Source of the DNA: a virus
Reading direction: 5' to 3' (one strand)
IMG/VR virus record: IMGVR_UViG_3300020171_000080
Coordinates: 1 to 36,707 of that record
DNA: 36,707 nucleotides
Below the pieces are notes generated by a model. The model saw only the letters and a list, made by a program, of their open reading frames with translations. It was not told where the DNA came from and ran no database searches. The translations under genes and the position numbers were made by a program. Below are positions 1-7,238 of the stretch, in pieces (within the stretch, counting starts at the first letter, position 1; every line of letters starts with the position of its first letter).

Positions 1-233
1 GGACTCCATAAAGAACAGCTAAAATCAGCAGGTGGAAACATCGCTCCAGTAACCATCTCATTAATCGCATCGTTAATGCAAATATGACTATTAACCTTGC
101 CAACTAATTGCTCATCCCACCACTTGCACACGTCGCATCGTACAAACTTCGGCGGTATCAGCGACTGTACTCTCATATCTTTATCTGACATAATTTCTTC
201 TTCAAAGAAATCAGTAGGAAATTTAGGGAACAT
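1..233 (-). CDS. Hypothetical Cys-containing protein, C-terminus cut off
   Basis: This reading frame starts at the ATG at 233 and runs off the left edge of the window, so only the first 77 residues are visible. The start is supported by a clear AAAGGAG site 10 bases upstream. The protein begins MFPKFPTDFFEEE and has a CDVCKWWDE segment, then HICI and a later FSCSLW segment. Spaced Cys and His residues like these suggest a small metal-binding fold. It is the last visible gene of the leftward replication block, directly after the primase. I do not recognise a family. Confidence 0.7.
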   Translation of the reverse strand, partial: MFPKFPTDFFEEEIMSDKDMRVQSLIPPKFVRCDVCKWWDEQLVGKVNSHICINDAINEMVTGAMFPPADFSCSLWS

Positions 234-235
234 GG

Positions 236-1099
236 TTATATCTCCTTTATTGGTCTGTTTATAGCATTAAATATAATTTCTGTCAAGCCCCTTTGCACAA
301 GGTCGGCGGGGTCTTTCGCTCCATCTTGCCAAGTAACGGTTACTAATTTACCCCGCCAACCCAAGTGATTTACCAAATTCATACCTGTTTTTCCTTCGCC
401 CTTATCAGGTATCACCAATATCGGTTTTCTGCACCATTCCAACATTTCAGGTTTAGTAGATTCCTTGCCCGCCGTCGCCGAACATGATGGTATACCTATT
501 GCAGTCAGAGCAAGCGCATCAAACATACCAAACACCACTACAAGATAATCGGATTCATTTACTAATTTCCAGTTGGGCACATACAGCAGAGCAGGTTGCC
601 CTGTAGGTGTATCAAATCGCATACCCGTACTCATTTGTTTCTGTGGACTTGCTCGCACTACAGCACCAATAAATCTACGCTCTTCAGAATAAACTGGAAT
701 AGTGTACCATCCGTCTACATACCCTAAATTTTGTGGGATGATACACTTTTCCACTTTCCTTTGTGATAAGTACTTGGCGAGGGGATCGTAATTTCCCACT
801 AACATAGAATGAGCGGAATAAATTACAGATTCCAATTCATCTATATCAGAAGGAAGTACCTTTTTATAATGTGAATTACCCTCAACTTTTGTCGGGGCAG
901 TCCAACTATTTAATTGATTTAGCAATTTACCAAGAGAACCTTGCTCACCGCACCCATAACATTTGAAGAATGGTGGGTCTGACCGCCAAACCATGAGCGA
1001 TGGTTTAGAATCGGAGTGGTAGGGGCAGATAGCACTAATATACTTACCATGTTCTTGTACCCCTACCAACAGATTCTCTATTTCCTCAAACTTATTCAT
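236..1099 (-). CDS. DnaG-like primase (CHC2 zinc finger plus Toprim)
   Basis: This is a compact phage primase of 287 residues. The N-terminus has a CHC2-type zinc ribbon (C25, H28, C47, C50 in CPYHSDSKPSL and FKCYGCGEQG). This is followed by a Toprim-like half with VVFGMFDALAL (residues 188-198) and VIPDKGEGKTG (229-239). It probably makes RNA primers for phage replication. One oddity: the usual Toprim catalytic Glu of the EG motif is Phe here (F190-G191), while the following Asp (D194) and the later Asp (D232) remain. There is no separate helicase domain; an SNF2 helicase lies four kb upstream in the same direction. The start follows the preceding gene's stop (TAAATG), which suggests coupled translation. 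One genome-wide palindrome falls in its 3' end and encodes VTVT (residues 253-256). Confidence 0.85.
   Translation of the reverse strand: MNKFEEIENLLVGVQEHGKYISAICPYHSDSKPSLMVWRSDPPFFKCYGCGEQGSLGKLLNQLNSWTAPTKVEGNSHYKKVLPSDIDELESVIYSAHSMLVGNYDPLAKYLSQRKVEKCIIPQNLGYVDGWYTIPVYSEERRFIGAVVRASPQKQMSTGMRFDTPTGQPALLYVPNWKLVNESDYLVVVFGMFDALALTAIGIPSCSATAGKESTKPEMLEWCRKPILVIPDKGEGKTGMNLVNHLGWRGKLVTVTWQDGAKDPADLVQRGLTEIIFNAINRPIKEI
332..344. repeat. Dispersed palindrome AGTAACNGTTACT, copy 1 (perfect)
   Basis: Perfect 6+1+6 palindrome with centre base G, inside the primase gene and read as Val-Thr-Val-Thr in the KLVTVTWQD segment. It belongs to a ten-member dispersed family in this window. Confidence 0.9.
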
Positions 1100-1717
1100 T
1101 TAGGGCATCATTGTAACAGTTTTTACATATCCCTTATCTCCAACAGTTACCACAAGTTCTTTATCCTTACTCTTTATTAACTTATTTAATTCAGGTAAAA
1201 TATTATCAGAGTACGGAAAGTCAATATCTTCCAGTGGTACACCCATTTCATGTAAAAGCTCTTCCATACTCCTACTTCCCGATCCAGTTAGCATTATCTT
1301 GCCCTCATACTCTGGAGAGTTATCCCGCTTGAAGCAATACCAGTAACTTCGGGCAATCTCAAACCCCGCATAGTCCTTATCCTGTACTTTGAAGATAATC
1401 CAAAATTCCAGGTGAGGTGGGTTGCCGAAATTATCTACCTTCTTCTCATAGTAGATTGGGGGTTCATCTTTCTTTCCGCCAAAGTGGTCAAACTTACAGC
1501 GATATGCACCTTTAGGCGGGCGGGTTGAACGAATCTTGTTGCCCTCCGCATTTAATCCAACGAAATACTTACCATCTACAACCTTTGTGCCTTCATAGAT
1601 GTCTTCGGGCAGAATGTTAAAAACTTGGTTATCTTCGTAGTGAATTTTGATTTTATCGGGAGTAACAGTTACTTTCGCCATCCCATCAATTCCTTTTTCG
1701 ACTAATCTTCGAGCCAT
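1100..1717 (-). CDS. Hypothetical protein of the replication block
   Basis: A 205-residue protein with a good AGGAGG site before the ATG at 1717. It is mixed beta-rich, with aromatic and charged residues, including PPKGAYRCKFDHFGGKKDEPP and YWYCFKRD segments. It lies directly before the primase and downstream of the helicase and methyltransferase genes. A single-stranded-DNA-binding or other replication-accessory role would fit the location, but no motif proves it. It contains a dispersed palindrome at 1661, encoding VTVT at residues 16-19. The second Met (residue 13) lies just before this and could be an alternative start, but it has no good ribosome site. Confidence 0.65.
   Translation of the reverse strand: MARRLVEKGIDGMAKVTVTPDKIKIHYEDNQVFNILPEDIYEGTKVVDGKYFVGLNAEGNKIRSTRPPKGAYRCKFDHFGGKKDEPPIYYEKKVDNFGNPPHLEFWIIFKVQDKDYAGFEIARSYWYCFKRDNSPEYEGKIMLTGSGSRSMEELLHEMGVPLEDIDFPYSDNILPELNKLIKSKDKELVVTVGDKGYVKTVTMMP
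1661..1673. repeat. Dispersed palindrome AGTAACNGTTACT, copy 2 (perfect)
   Basis: Perfect copy with centre A, near the 5' end of the gene ending at 1100. In that gene it reads Lys-Val-Thr-Val-Thr-Pro. Confidence 0.9.
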
Positions 1718-1727
1718 TATAAGCCTC

Positions 1728-1979
1728 CTATTTTGATTGTTTGTTTAATTTGATTAAATGTTCGTTGTCTATTTCATCTACTAGGTCAGCCATATTTGAT
1801 ACAATGGCTTTAAGACCTTCTTCCGTCACAAAATAATTATTACCTTCTACACTCACCTCCTCGTCTGAAATTTCGGTACTTAAATATAAATTTTCTGGTT
1901 CGTACAGAACACCATACTTCTTATAAGTTGATCTATCCGGCATTATTGTTTTTATCTTTATATATATTTCCATTTTCAT
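1728..1979 (-). CDS. Hypothetical 83-residue protein
   Basis: A small acidic protein (MKMEIYIKIKTIMPD and so on) with an AAGGAGA ribosome site placed before the ATG at 1979. The site and start lie inside the 3' end of the endonuclease VII-like gene, so the two genes overlap by 47 bases. The overlap suggests the endonuclease gene was inserted or extended over its neighbour. I do not recognise a family. Confidence 0.6.
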   Translation of the reverse strand: MKMEIYIKIKTIMPDRSTYKKYGVLYEPENLYLSTEISDEEVSVEGNNYFVTEEGLKAIVSNMADLVDEIDNEHLIKLNKQSK

Positions 1980-2472
1980 AATTCTCCTTTAAATAAGATA
2001 ATGTTTTCTCAAATAACTGCATATCTTCACCCCACTTACCAACTGCAACATTACACTTCATACATAGCAATCCCCTAATTTCTCCTGTAATATGATTATG
2101 GTCAACTGCTAATCTTCTGCCCTTTCCATTTACTTCTCCACAAATAGCACACACTCCGTTTTGTTTCTCTGACATTTTATTGTAGTCATCTAAAGTTATA
2201 TTAAATCTATATTTGAATGATTTATTCAACATGCTCTCTGCGTGCTTTGTTCTATATTTTCTTTGTGATTCTTTACTTTTCTCTAAATTATTCTGTCTAT
2301 ATTTTCTTGAATACTCACTATATTTAGTGGGATTATTCTTCTGATGTTGTTTCTTATATGTATCTGCACATATCTTACATTCATTGTGAAGTCCGTCTCC
2401 TTGAGATGCGTTCTTATAAAATACATCAATGGATTTCTCTTGTTTACATTTCGTACAAATTCTTGTTTCCAT
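1933..2472 (-). CDS. Recombination endonuclease VII-like HNH nuclease
   Basis: A 179-residue nuclease with two zinc sites and a catalytic core. The N-terminal treble-clef-like part has C6-x2-C9 and C32-x2-C35 (ICTKC, ECKIC). A basic Tyr/Lys/Arg-rich middle (residues 38-80) probably contacts DNA. The C-terminal core is C108-x2-C111, LAVDHNHITGEIRG (D124, H125, N126, H127) and C137-x2-C140-N141. The DHNH...RGLLC..CN pattern is typical of the T4 endonuclease VII family and related phage homing nucleases. It has its own promoter and a structured leader (2490-2589), unlike its operon neighbours, so it looks like an independently inserted unit. The METRIC start is preceded by AGGGAACAGGG, nearly the same as in the HNH gene starting at 7222. 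Confidence 0.85.
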   Translation of the reverse strand: METRICTKCKQEKSIDVFYKNASQGDGLHNECKICADTYKKQHQKNNPTKYSEYSRKYRQNNLEKSKESQRKYRTKHAESMLNKSFKYRFNITLDDYNKMSEKQNGVCAICGEVNGKGRRLAVDHNHITGEIRGLLCMKCNVAVGKWGEDMQLFEKTLSYLKENYENGNIYKDKNNNAG

Positions 2473-2489
2473 CCCTGTTCCCTATAACA

Positions 2490-2589
2490 ATATCCGCCTA
2501 CCTGTTTATCCATTAGTCTGTCAGAACTTCGAGATGCTTCAGGTAGACGGATATTTGTGGATAAATTAAAAGCTCTCGAAAGTTCTGAC
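2490..2589 (-). promoter_or_regulatory. Structured mRNA leader of endonuclease gene, crossing helices
   Basis: Read along the minus strand, six segments occur in the order C-B-A-C'-B'-A'. C (2589-2574) pairs with C' (2534-2520) over 15 bp with one bulge. B (2565-2558) pairs with B' (2512-2505) over 8 bp. A (2554-2540) pairs with A' (2504-2490) over 15 bp with one mismatch or wobble. All three pairings cross each other, so they form pseudoknots or mutually exclusive states. Segment C begins where transcription should start from the promoter at 2596-2624. A' ends 17 bases before the ATG. The leader at 7239-7330 has the same layout with different sequence. Confidence 0.75.
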
Positions 2590-2595
2590 CTTTTA

Positions 2596-2624
2596 ATTAT
2601 ACCACAATTTTGATTTGCTGTCAA
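2596..2624 (-). promoter_or_regulatory. Sigma-70-type promoter for endonuclease gene
   Basis: On the minus strand TTGACA (2624-2619), 17 bases, then TATAAT (2601-2596), with TGTGG directly before the -10 (an extended -10 element) and TAA after it. The predicted start is about 2589. Confidence 0.85.
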
Positions 2625-2657
2625 GATAGTCATTTACTGCGATCTGGAGTAAACGAA

Positions 2658-2861
2658 TCAATCCTTATCGGTACTAACACCTTCTGCCTCCTTTACAGAT
2701 ACCCATGAATCTTTATACACATATGCCATATTTGAAAAATGTGTCTTGTCTTCTTTCATAACATTTCCAAATGTTAATGCACCATCCTCCCTCATTCCCA
2801 TATAGTCTGTATTTACATAGAAATGTGTACCACCTTTAAGCGTAACTTCCCATCGTTTCAT
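2658..2861 (-). CDS. Hypothetical 67-residue protein
   Basis: A small protein (MKRWEVTLKGGTHFYV) with an AGGAGG ribosome site before the ATG at 2861. The start follows the stop of the gene at 2863 by one base, so it is co-translated with that operon. The beta-rich pattern ending in WVSVKEAEG resembles small phage proteins of unknown function. No catalytic motif is visible. Confidence 0.65.
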   Translation of the reverse strand: MKRWEVTLKGGTHFYVNTDYMGMREDGALTFGNVMKEDKTHFSNMAYVYKDSWVSVKEAEGVSTDKD

Positions 2862-2862
2862 C

Positions 2863-3066
2863 TTATGCCTCCTCTTCTTCCTTATCCGTTTCGTCTTCTA
2901 ATATTTCAATTTCATTCAAGATAGTTGAGCCATCATAGACAGCATTTGCAATTCCATCTTTATGAACCGAAATACTTGTTGAATCAATTTTCACTTTTGT
3001 AATTCTATTAAAGACTAAATCTCGTTCATTTGTATTAGCCTCTTTGAAACAGATAGTTACTTTCAT
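2863..3066 (-). CDS. Hypothetical 67-residue protein
   Basis: A small protein with a very acidic tail (DETDKEEEEA) and a GGAGG site before the ATG at 3066. Its ATG overlaps the TGA of the upstream Lar-like frame (ATGA), which supports translation of that frame up to its end. Its family is unknown to me. Confidence 0.65.
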   Translation of the reverse strand: MKVTICFKEANTNERDLVFNRITKVKIDSTSISVHKDGIANAVYDGSTILNEIEILEDETDKEEEEA

Positions 3067-3389
3067 TTTGCCTCCAGTTGTTTTATTATCTCATTCCAAT
3101 CCTTCCTAACCATTCTTTCTATCTTATCCCACATAGAAGAATCATCGTCTTTTGCATATTCAAAATCCGCATTTTCCAAAAATCCAACTAAAGCATTCCC
3201 CTTCTCTTTCAAGAATTTTATCTGCTCATTGAGAGCAGATTCAAGAGGACGAGTATTCCATTACTCATCGCTCATCTTTAATCCAAAAGACATTTTACAT
3301 TTACTATTAGTGCAGGTGGGGATAGATTCTGGAACATCCGCATAACCAGCTACACTTCCACAAAACGGACACGGACATAATTCACTCAT
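3063..3389 (-). pseudogene. Lar-like zinc-ribbon gene interrupted by an in-frame TAA
   Basis: From the ATG at 3389 the frame encodes 42 residues beginning MSELCPCPFCGS, with a CTNSKCK second cysteine pair, then stops at TAA (3263-3261). The same frame then continues without another stop for 65 codons, beginning WNTRPLESAL, to a TGA that overlaps the next gene's ATG. CPFCG near the N-terminus and a following WNTR are the two hallmarks of the Lar-type restriction-alleviation or phage zinc-ribbon family, so the two halves belong to one gene. A single base change (CAA or GAA to TAA) would explain the stop. Neighbouring genes use TAA as a normal stop, so general recoding is unlikely. A short 42-residue ribbon may still be made. 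The other explanations are a sequencing error or readthrough. Confidence 0.75.
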
Positions 3390-3614
3390 TTATGCCTCCT
3401 TCAAAATATCAGGAAAATCTGGTAGTGTCGCCCAATGTGTTATACAGAAGTTTATTCCATCCTCTGATTTCAAAATCCATTTAGCATCATATTTATTATA
3501 GTAACCTATACCCATGATTAGCGAGGATATGAAACCATTTTCTGCTTTATTAAAAATCACGAGAACATCATCCCATCTTTCAGGTAAAATTTTTCCATTC
3601 TTATGCCACTCCAT
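3390..3614 (-). CDS. DUF551-like protein
   Basis: A 74-residue protein starting MEWHKNGKILPERWDDVLV and ending ITHWATLPDFPDILKEA. The N-terminal W...LPE...VLV pattern and C-terminal ThHW..LP.FP pattern match the DUF551 family, which is common in phages and prophages and has no known biochemical role. The ribosome site is GGAGG. The gene sits between the helicase and the Lar-like gene in one operon. Confidence 0.8.
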   Translation of the reverse strand: MEWHKNGKILPERWDDVLVIFNKAENGFISSLIMGIGYYNKYDAKWILKSEDGINFCITHWATLPDFPDILKEA

Positions 3615-5183
3615 TTATGCCTCCTTTATAATCTGATTTAGAATTATCTCTTCAATACTTGCACCACCAACTATACTTCCTATTATACCACCCTTTTCCT
3701 GTAATAGCAAGTGTATCTTCCAATCAATTGTGTTGTTTGCAACCAACTTATAGGAGTTTACAGGATTGGTTTGTCCTATCCTATGTAGTCTGCCTTCCGC
3801 TTGCTCCATCTTCGCCATGTTCCATTCCGTTTCCACAAAAAGGATTGTATCTGCTTTCCAAAGGTCTATACCCTCACCCCCCGCTTGTGAAATCACTAAC
3901 ACTCGTGGTAGTGTCTTTTCCTGAAATCGTCTGACTGTATCGGCTCGTTTAGTATTGCTGTCATCCCCCACAATCGTATCACAACCCCACTTACACAATG
4001 CTAACTTAATCTCATTGACAACTTCTCGATGATGGCAATAAATTACCAACTTACGACTATCGGAATCAGTTAGGAAATCCTCTGCAAACTCAATGGCATG
4101 TTTGACTTTACCTTTTCCCACTAATTGCCGCAAGTAGTTCAACTTGGACAGCGCATTCGGAGTAACGGTTACTTTCCCCTGTTCCTGCAACCATTTCCGC
4201 AAATCCCTAACTGCTCGATTATATTCCGCCATCTCAATATCTACGGGCATAACTGTTCGAGTCAGTTCAGGCAAGTCTTTCAATACATCCTGCTTCAATC
4301 GGCGGATCATAATGGGTTTCAATATCTCCCGCAATTCAGGAATATTGGTTGCACCATCCACTGTCCAGAATGTTTTGTACCCCATCTTTACCTTTGTTGC
4401 ACCGGCGTAGCGATTCGCAAATGCCCAGTAATTTGCCCATTTATAGGGATTAAGCGTATTGAGGATATTCCATAATTCAATCGGACGGTTCAGGAAAGGT
4501 GTACCTGATAACATCAGTCGTGCTTTGGTATGTACATTCTTGACTGCTTTCCCTCGTTTTGTAGAGCGATTAGAAATGTAGTGAACTTCATCTAATATCA
4601 TTAAATCAAACCTGAAATTATCTATCTTATTTACAATGTTAGAAAGTAGGTCATAGGACACAATAAATATATCATTCTCTTTATCTATGTCATCCTTACC
4701 TGTCTTGATAACAACGGCATCTTTACCCAACCATTTCTTGATTTCATCCTGCCACTTATAAATCACAGATGCAGGAGATACAATCAATATCTTTGTAGTA
4801 TTAGGGGATTCCTTGATTGCCCATAGTGCTTCGATAGTTTTGCCCAGCCCGCACTCTGACGCATTGATACAGTTGAATCCGTTATTATGAATAAAGTCTA
4901 CCGCTTCTCCCTGATAGGGATACAGCAAATGGCGATCTTGCTTGACAACTGGATTGAGATTAAAGCGGGCGAGTTTAAGGATATCACCAGAGATAGTGAA
5001 GTTATGTTCGTTGCCAAAGGATACAGCTATCTTCGCATACATCGGCGCGGCGGGTAAGTGCCAATAAGTATTATCCCTATCCCATACCCTGCCATAAAGT
5101 TCCTTAATCCGTTGTGTCATTCCAACCGAATAAGGGGTACGGATAACTACCCGATTATTTTCAAGAGTGATTGTTCGTTCCAT
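3615..5183 (-). CDS. SNF2-family DEAD/DEAH-like helicase (SMARCAL1-like)
   Basis: A 522-residue superfamily 2 ATPase. In order: an N-terminal HARP-like segment (residues 10-60, VRIRTPYSV to HLPAAP region), Q-motif LYPYQGEAV (87-95), Walker A SECGLGKT (109-116), DEVH box (198-201), SGTPF (226-230), YCHHREVV (382-389) and motif VI QAEGRLHRIGQ (461-471). Proteins of this type translocate on DNA and in phages probably remodel forks or help replication and recombination. The gene is translationally coupled to the methyltransferase (TAATG at 5183). A dispersed palindrome at 4161 encodes VTVT (338-341) in a linker before the second RecA-like domain, where it is unlikely to disturb the motifs. Confidence 0.9.
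   Translation of the reverse strand: MERTITLENNRVVIRTPYSVGMTQRIKELYGRVWDRDNTYWHLPAAPMYAKIAVSFGNEHNFTISGDILKLARFNLNPVVKQDRHLLYPYQGEAVDFIHNNGFNCINASECGLGKTIEALWAIKESPNTTKILIVSPASVIYKWQDEIKKWLGKDAVVIKTGKDDIDKENDIFIVSYDLLSNIVNKIDNFRFDLMILDEVHYISNRSTKRGKAVKNVHTKARLMLSGTPFLNRPIELWNILNTLNPYKWANYWAFANRYAGATKVKMGYKTFWTVDGATNIPELREILKPIMIRRLKQDVLKDLPELTRTVMPVDIEMAEYNRAVRDLRKWLQEQGKVTVTPNALSKLNYLRQLVGKGKVKHAIEFAEDFLTDSDSRKLVIYCHHREVVNEIKLALCKWGCDTIVGDDSNTKRADTVRRFQEKTLPRVLVISQAGGEGIDLWKADTILFVETEWNMAKMEQAEGRLHRIGQTNPVNSYKLVANNTIDWKIHLLLQEKGGIIGSIVGGASIEEIILNQIIKEA
4161..4173. repeat. Dispersed palindrome AGTAACNGTTACT, copy 3 (perfect)
   Basis: Perfect copy with centre G inside the helicase gene. It reads Lys-Val-Thr-Val-Thr-Pro, the same peptide context as copy 2. 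Confidence 0.9.
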
Positions 5184-5704
5184 TATACTTCATTGCCCCA
5201 AACATCCCAACCTTCTGTCTTTTGTCGAGCAAATAATTCAATCTTTGAATAAGAAGGATAACAGTGTTCAATTAGTTTTCTCGCTTCAATTGGTTTTACA
5301 GAATGTCCGCGTGTTGGGGAAGTAAACCAATTATTAACCGCCTTCTCGTGTCTACCTATACTGGGCAATGCACCTCTACTTGATTCAATTAAATGCTCGG
5401 TTGCATTTCTTGGATGTCCACCTGCCCCCGTAGGCTTGCACCATGTCCAAAGTTTGTCATATTGGAAACCCCAAAATTTCAATAATCCCAACGCCTCTGG
5501 AAGAAATCCATTAGTCGTCCACATAAATAATTTAGATAAATCTTCTGCTATTGACTTAACAGGAAGGGATGCGAGTTCCATCATTGTTAATGTAGGATAC
5601 TGTAAGGGTTTAGTTCCTATTGAGCCGCTACCTTGCCAACGAATATTCCACGGCGGGTCGGCATAGATGATTTGATATTTCTTATTTGGAAATGGCATTG
5701 TCAT
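5183..5704 (-). CDS. MT-A70-family adenine methyltransferase
   Basis: A 173-residue protein with the catalytic DPPW motif (residues 16-19 in YADPPWNIRW) and the later TSPTRGHSVKPIEAR and YPSYSKIELFAR segments typical of MT-A70-like N6-adenine methyltransferases. It probably methylates phage DNA, either to evade restriction or to mark sites. The ATG at 5704 overlaps the stop of the small membrane protein gene (ATGA), which supports this start over the second Met. It is followed directly by the helicase. No cognate restriction enzyme gene is visible. Confidence 0.88.
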   Translation of the reverse strand: MTMPFPNKKYQIIYADPPWNIRWQGSGSIGTKPLQYPTLTMMELASLPVKSIAEDLSKLFMWTTNGFLPEALGLLKFWGFQYDKLWTWCKPTGAGGHPRNATEHLIESSRGALPSIGRHEKAVNNWFTSPTRGHSVKPIEARKLIEHCYPSYSKIELFARQKTEGWDVWGNEV

Positions 5705-5829
5705 TTCTTATCTTTATCCCACCAAACATAATATTTGATTATATAATTCATATTTTCTATTATTGAATGGGTCATCCAAGATAGTAATAAAACAATAATA
5801 ATAATTATCAATATAATAATCCAGTTCAT
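5701..5829 (-). CDS. Small single-span membrane protein, 42 residues
   Basis: Begins MNWIIILIIIIIVLLLSW, a long run of Ile/Leu/Val that can span the membrane once, then a short Lys-rich cytoplasmic-type tail. Both ends overlap neighbours as ATGA (5826-5829 and 5701-5704), which strongly supports it as a real gene. It has a GGAGGAG ribosome site. Its role is unknown; tiny phage membrane proteins can act in lysis control or superinfection exclusion. Confidence 0.75.
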   Translation of the reverse strand: MNWIIILIIIIIVLLLSWMTHSIIENMNYIIKYYVWWDKDKK

Positions 5830-6002
5830 TTCTCCTCCATCTCATATATCTCATCTGCATAGAATGTAAGTCGTACGCCTTTGTGATAAGGTTTAGGCGG
5901 ATCAGAAATCAAAACTACGTACTTACCCTGTGCATCTTCTTCTAACCATGCTTTTCCAGCAGGAGTTATTACAAAGCGTTTCTGTTTATTCTTCTCGTTC
6001 AT
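5826..6002 (-). CDS. Hypothetical 58-residue protein
   Basis: Begins MNEKNKQKRFVITPAGKAWLEED and ends YEMEEK. The start at 6002 has GGAGGAATTAA upstream and overlaps the end of the preceding gene by 17 bases. Its stop overlaps the next start as ATGA. The RFVITPAGKAWL segment resembles a short winged-helix tail seen in DNA-binding proteins, but this is only a weak resemblance. Confidence 0.7.
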   Translation of the reverse strand: MNEKNKQKRFVITPAGKAWLEEDAQGKYVVLISDPPKPYHKGVRLTFYADEIYEMEEK

Positions 6003-6528
6003 TTAATTCCTCCTTCAATATATCAAAACTTCGCTTACTATCTTCTCCACCATGTGCAATTATAAACTTTTTTATATTATCAATTGGAATATACCCATAT
6101 ACCGTACTACAAGGAGCTTTGGTAATAAGTCTATGCCATTCTCTCTTCCAGCATCTAATAAACGCCCCAATAATTTCTTGTTTTTCACCGTAGTTCCAAG
6201 TTGCTTCTACAGATAATCGAATTCCCCAACAGAAATCATGTAACTTTTGCTTCGGTGTTTTACTCCATTCTTCTGCATATTCTCTCCATTCAATAGGAGG
6301 AACAACCGAAGGATAACCACATTCAAATTCAATCCAATTACCATAATTATTTCGGGGATCACAATAATGTGTTTCACTTGCCTGAACAGAAACATATTCT
6401 CCATCCTTGCAATAGATGGGAGGCACTAAAAAACTTCTATATTTCTTATTATCTATTAGGGATTTATCCAAATCTAACCCAATAGTAGGAGTAGTGGCAA
6501 TCCATTCCAAGTATTTATATTTACTCAT
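5986..6528 (-). CDS. Hypothetical 180-residue protein
   Basis: The start at 6528 (MSKYKYLEW) is chosen because GGAGGTAAAT lies directly before it; the in-frame ATG 12 bases upstream lies before that site. The protein is rich in Trp, Tyr and Cys, with segments HYCDPRNNYGNWIEFECGYP and FIRCWKREWHRL. It is the first gene of the operon that continues through the methyltransferase and helicase, and it has its own promoter at 6622-6649. Its family is unknown to me. Confidence 0.7.
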   Translation of the reverse strand: MSKYKYLEWIATTPTIGLDLDKSLIDNKKYRSFLVPPIYCKDGEYVSVQASETHYCDPRNNYGNWIEFECGYPSVVPPIEWREYAEEWSKTPKQKLHDFCWGIRLSVEATWNYGEKQEIIGAFIRCWKREWHRLITKAPCSTVYGYIPIDNIKKFIIAHGGEDSKRSFDILKEELNEREE

Positions 6529-6557
6529 ATTTACCTCCATAATTTCAGATTTGTTTG

Positions 6558-6594
6558 GAGTGGGATGGGTGTGATGACCTCTTCCATCCCACTC
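6558..6594 (-). promoter_or_regulatory. Leader hairpin upstream of the methyltransferase-helicase operon
   Basis: Two 11-base arms (6594-6584 and 6568-6558, GAGTGGGATGG with its complement) can pair across a 15-base loop within the untranslated leader that starts near 6615. No U-run follows, so it looks like a leader structure and not a terminator. Confidence 0.65.
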
Positions 6595-6621
6595 AATGAA
6601 AGGAGAACCTTTACAACCAAT

Positions 6622-6649
6622 ATTCTACCACTTTATTCTATTTTGTCAA
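6622..6649 (-). promoter_or_regulatory. Promoter for methyltransferase-helicase operon
   Basis: Minus strand TTGACA (6649-6644), 16 bases ending in GTGG, then TAGAAT (6627-6622). It lies partly inside the 3' end of the HNH gene. It would drive 6528 and onward. Confidence 0.7.
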
Positions 6650-7222
6650 GTATAAATAACGATTTCCTTTTCGGGCATTACAAGAATTGCATAATCCTTG
6701 TATGTTGCTTTTGGTTAAACCCCCTCCTTTAGACAAAGGAATTATATGATCTCGTTGTAGGGGTTTCTCTTCTCCACATATAGCACACTTATAATTTTGC
6801 CTCTCTTTTATTTCCTCCCATTCTACTGCAGTTAGATTACAGGGTAAATTCTTTTCAAGGGCTCTGCGTTTGCTATGCATTCGTGCGGTAAGTGCTTTCC
6901 CTTTATGTGTTTGTCTCCATTTGAATGCATATGTTTTATATTTAGAAGTTTGTCGTAATTCTTTCATAAGTAATTTATAATCATATGTTTGTCTATATTC
7001 CCGCATATATGCCCTACCTTTGCGAGAATTTCTCCATTTATTTTTATATTCCCTTTGCTGCGGTGTTTGGGCATAAATTGCCTTTCGTGCTTTACTGTTT
7101 GACAGTTGATTATATTCTTTGAAACATGCTTTACACCAAGGTCTATGTTTATTTATGCGATACACATAAAAATCACCTACTGATTTTATCTCTCCACACT
7201 TGCTACATCTTTTAGTTTCCAT
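6638..7222 (-). CDS. HNH endonuclease with N-terminal zinc finger
   Basis: A 194-residue protein from the METKRCSKCG start at 7222. That ATG is preceded by a leader end and ribosome region nearly identical to that of the endonuclease VII-like gene, so I prefer it to the upstream in-frame ATG. N-terminal C6-x2-C9 and C30-x2-C33 form a zinc finger. The basic middle carries repeated Tyr/Arg/Lys. The C-terminal HNH core is CAICGEEKPLQRDHIIPLS, then a Gly-rich turn and GLCNSCNARKGN. It is a close paralogue of the HNH protein at 22269-22808. It probably cuts or nicks double-stranded DNA and behaves as a free-standing homing endonuclease. Confidence 0.85.
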   Translation of the reverse strand: METKRCSKCGEIKSVGDFYVYRINKHRPWCKACFKEYNQLSNSKARKAIYAQTPQQREYKNKWRNSRKGRAYMREYRQTYDYKLLMKELRQTSKYKTYAFKWRQTHKGKALTARMHSKRRALEKNLPCNLTAVEWEEIKERQNYKCAICGEEKPLQRDHIIPLSKGGGLTKSNIQGLCNSCNARKGNRYLYLTK

Positions 7223-7238
7223 CCCTATATCCCGTAAC

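Noticed and set aside
3659-4475. Plus-strand open frames opposite the helicase gene
   Set aside because: They lie opposite a gene with complete helicase motifs, have no ribosome sites and show low-complexity composition typical of shadow frames.
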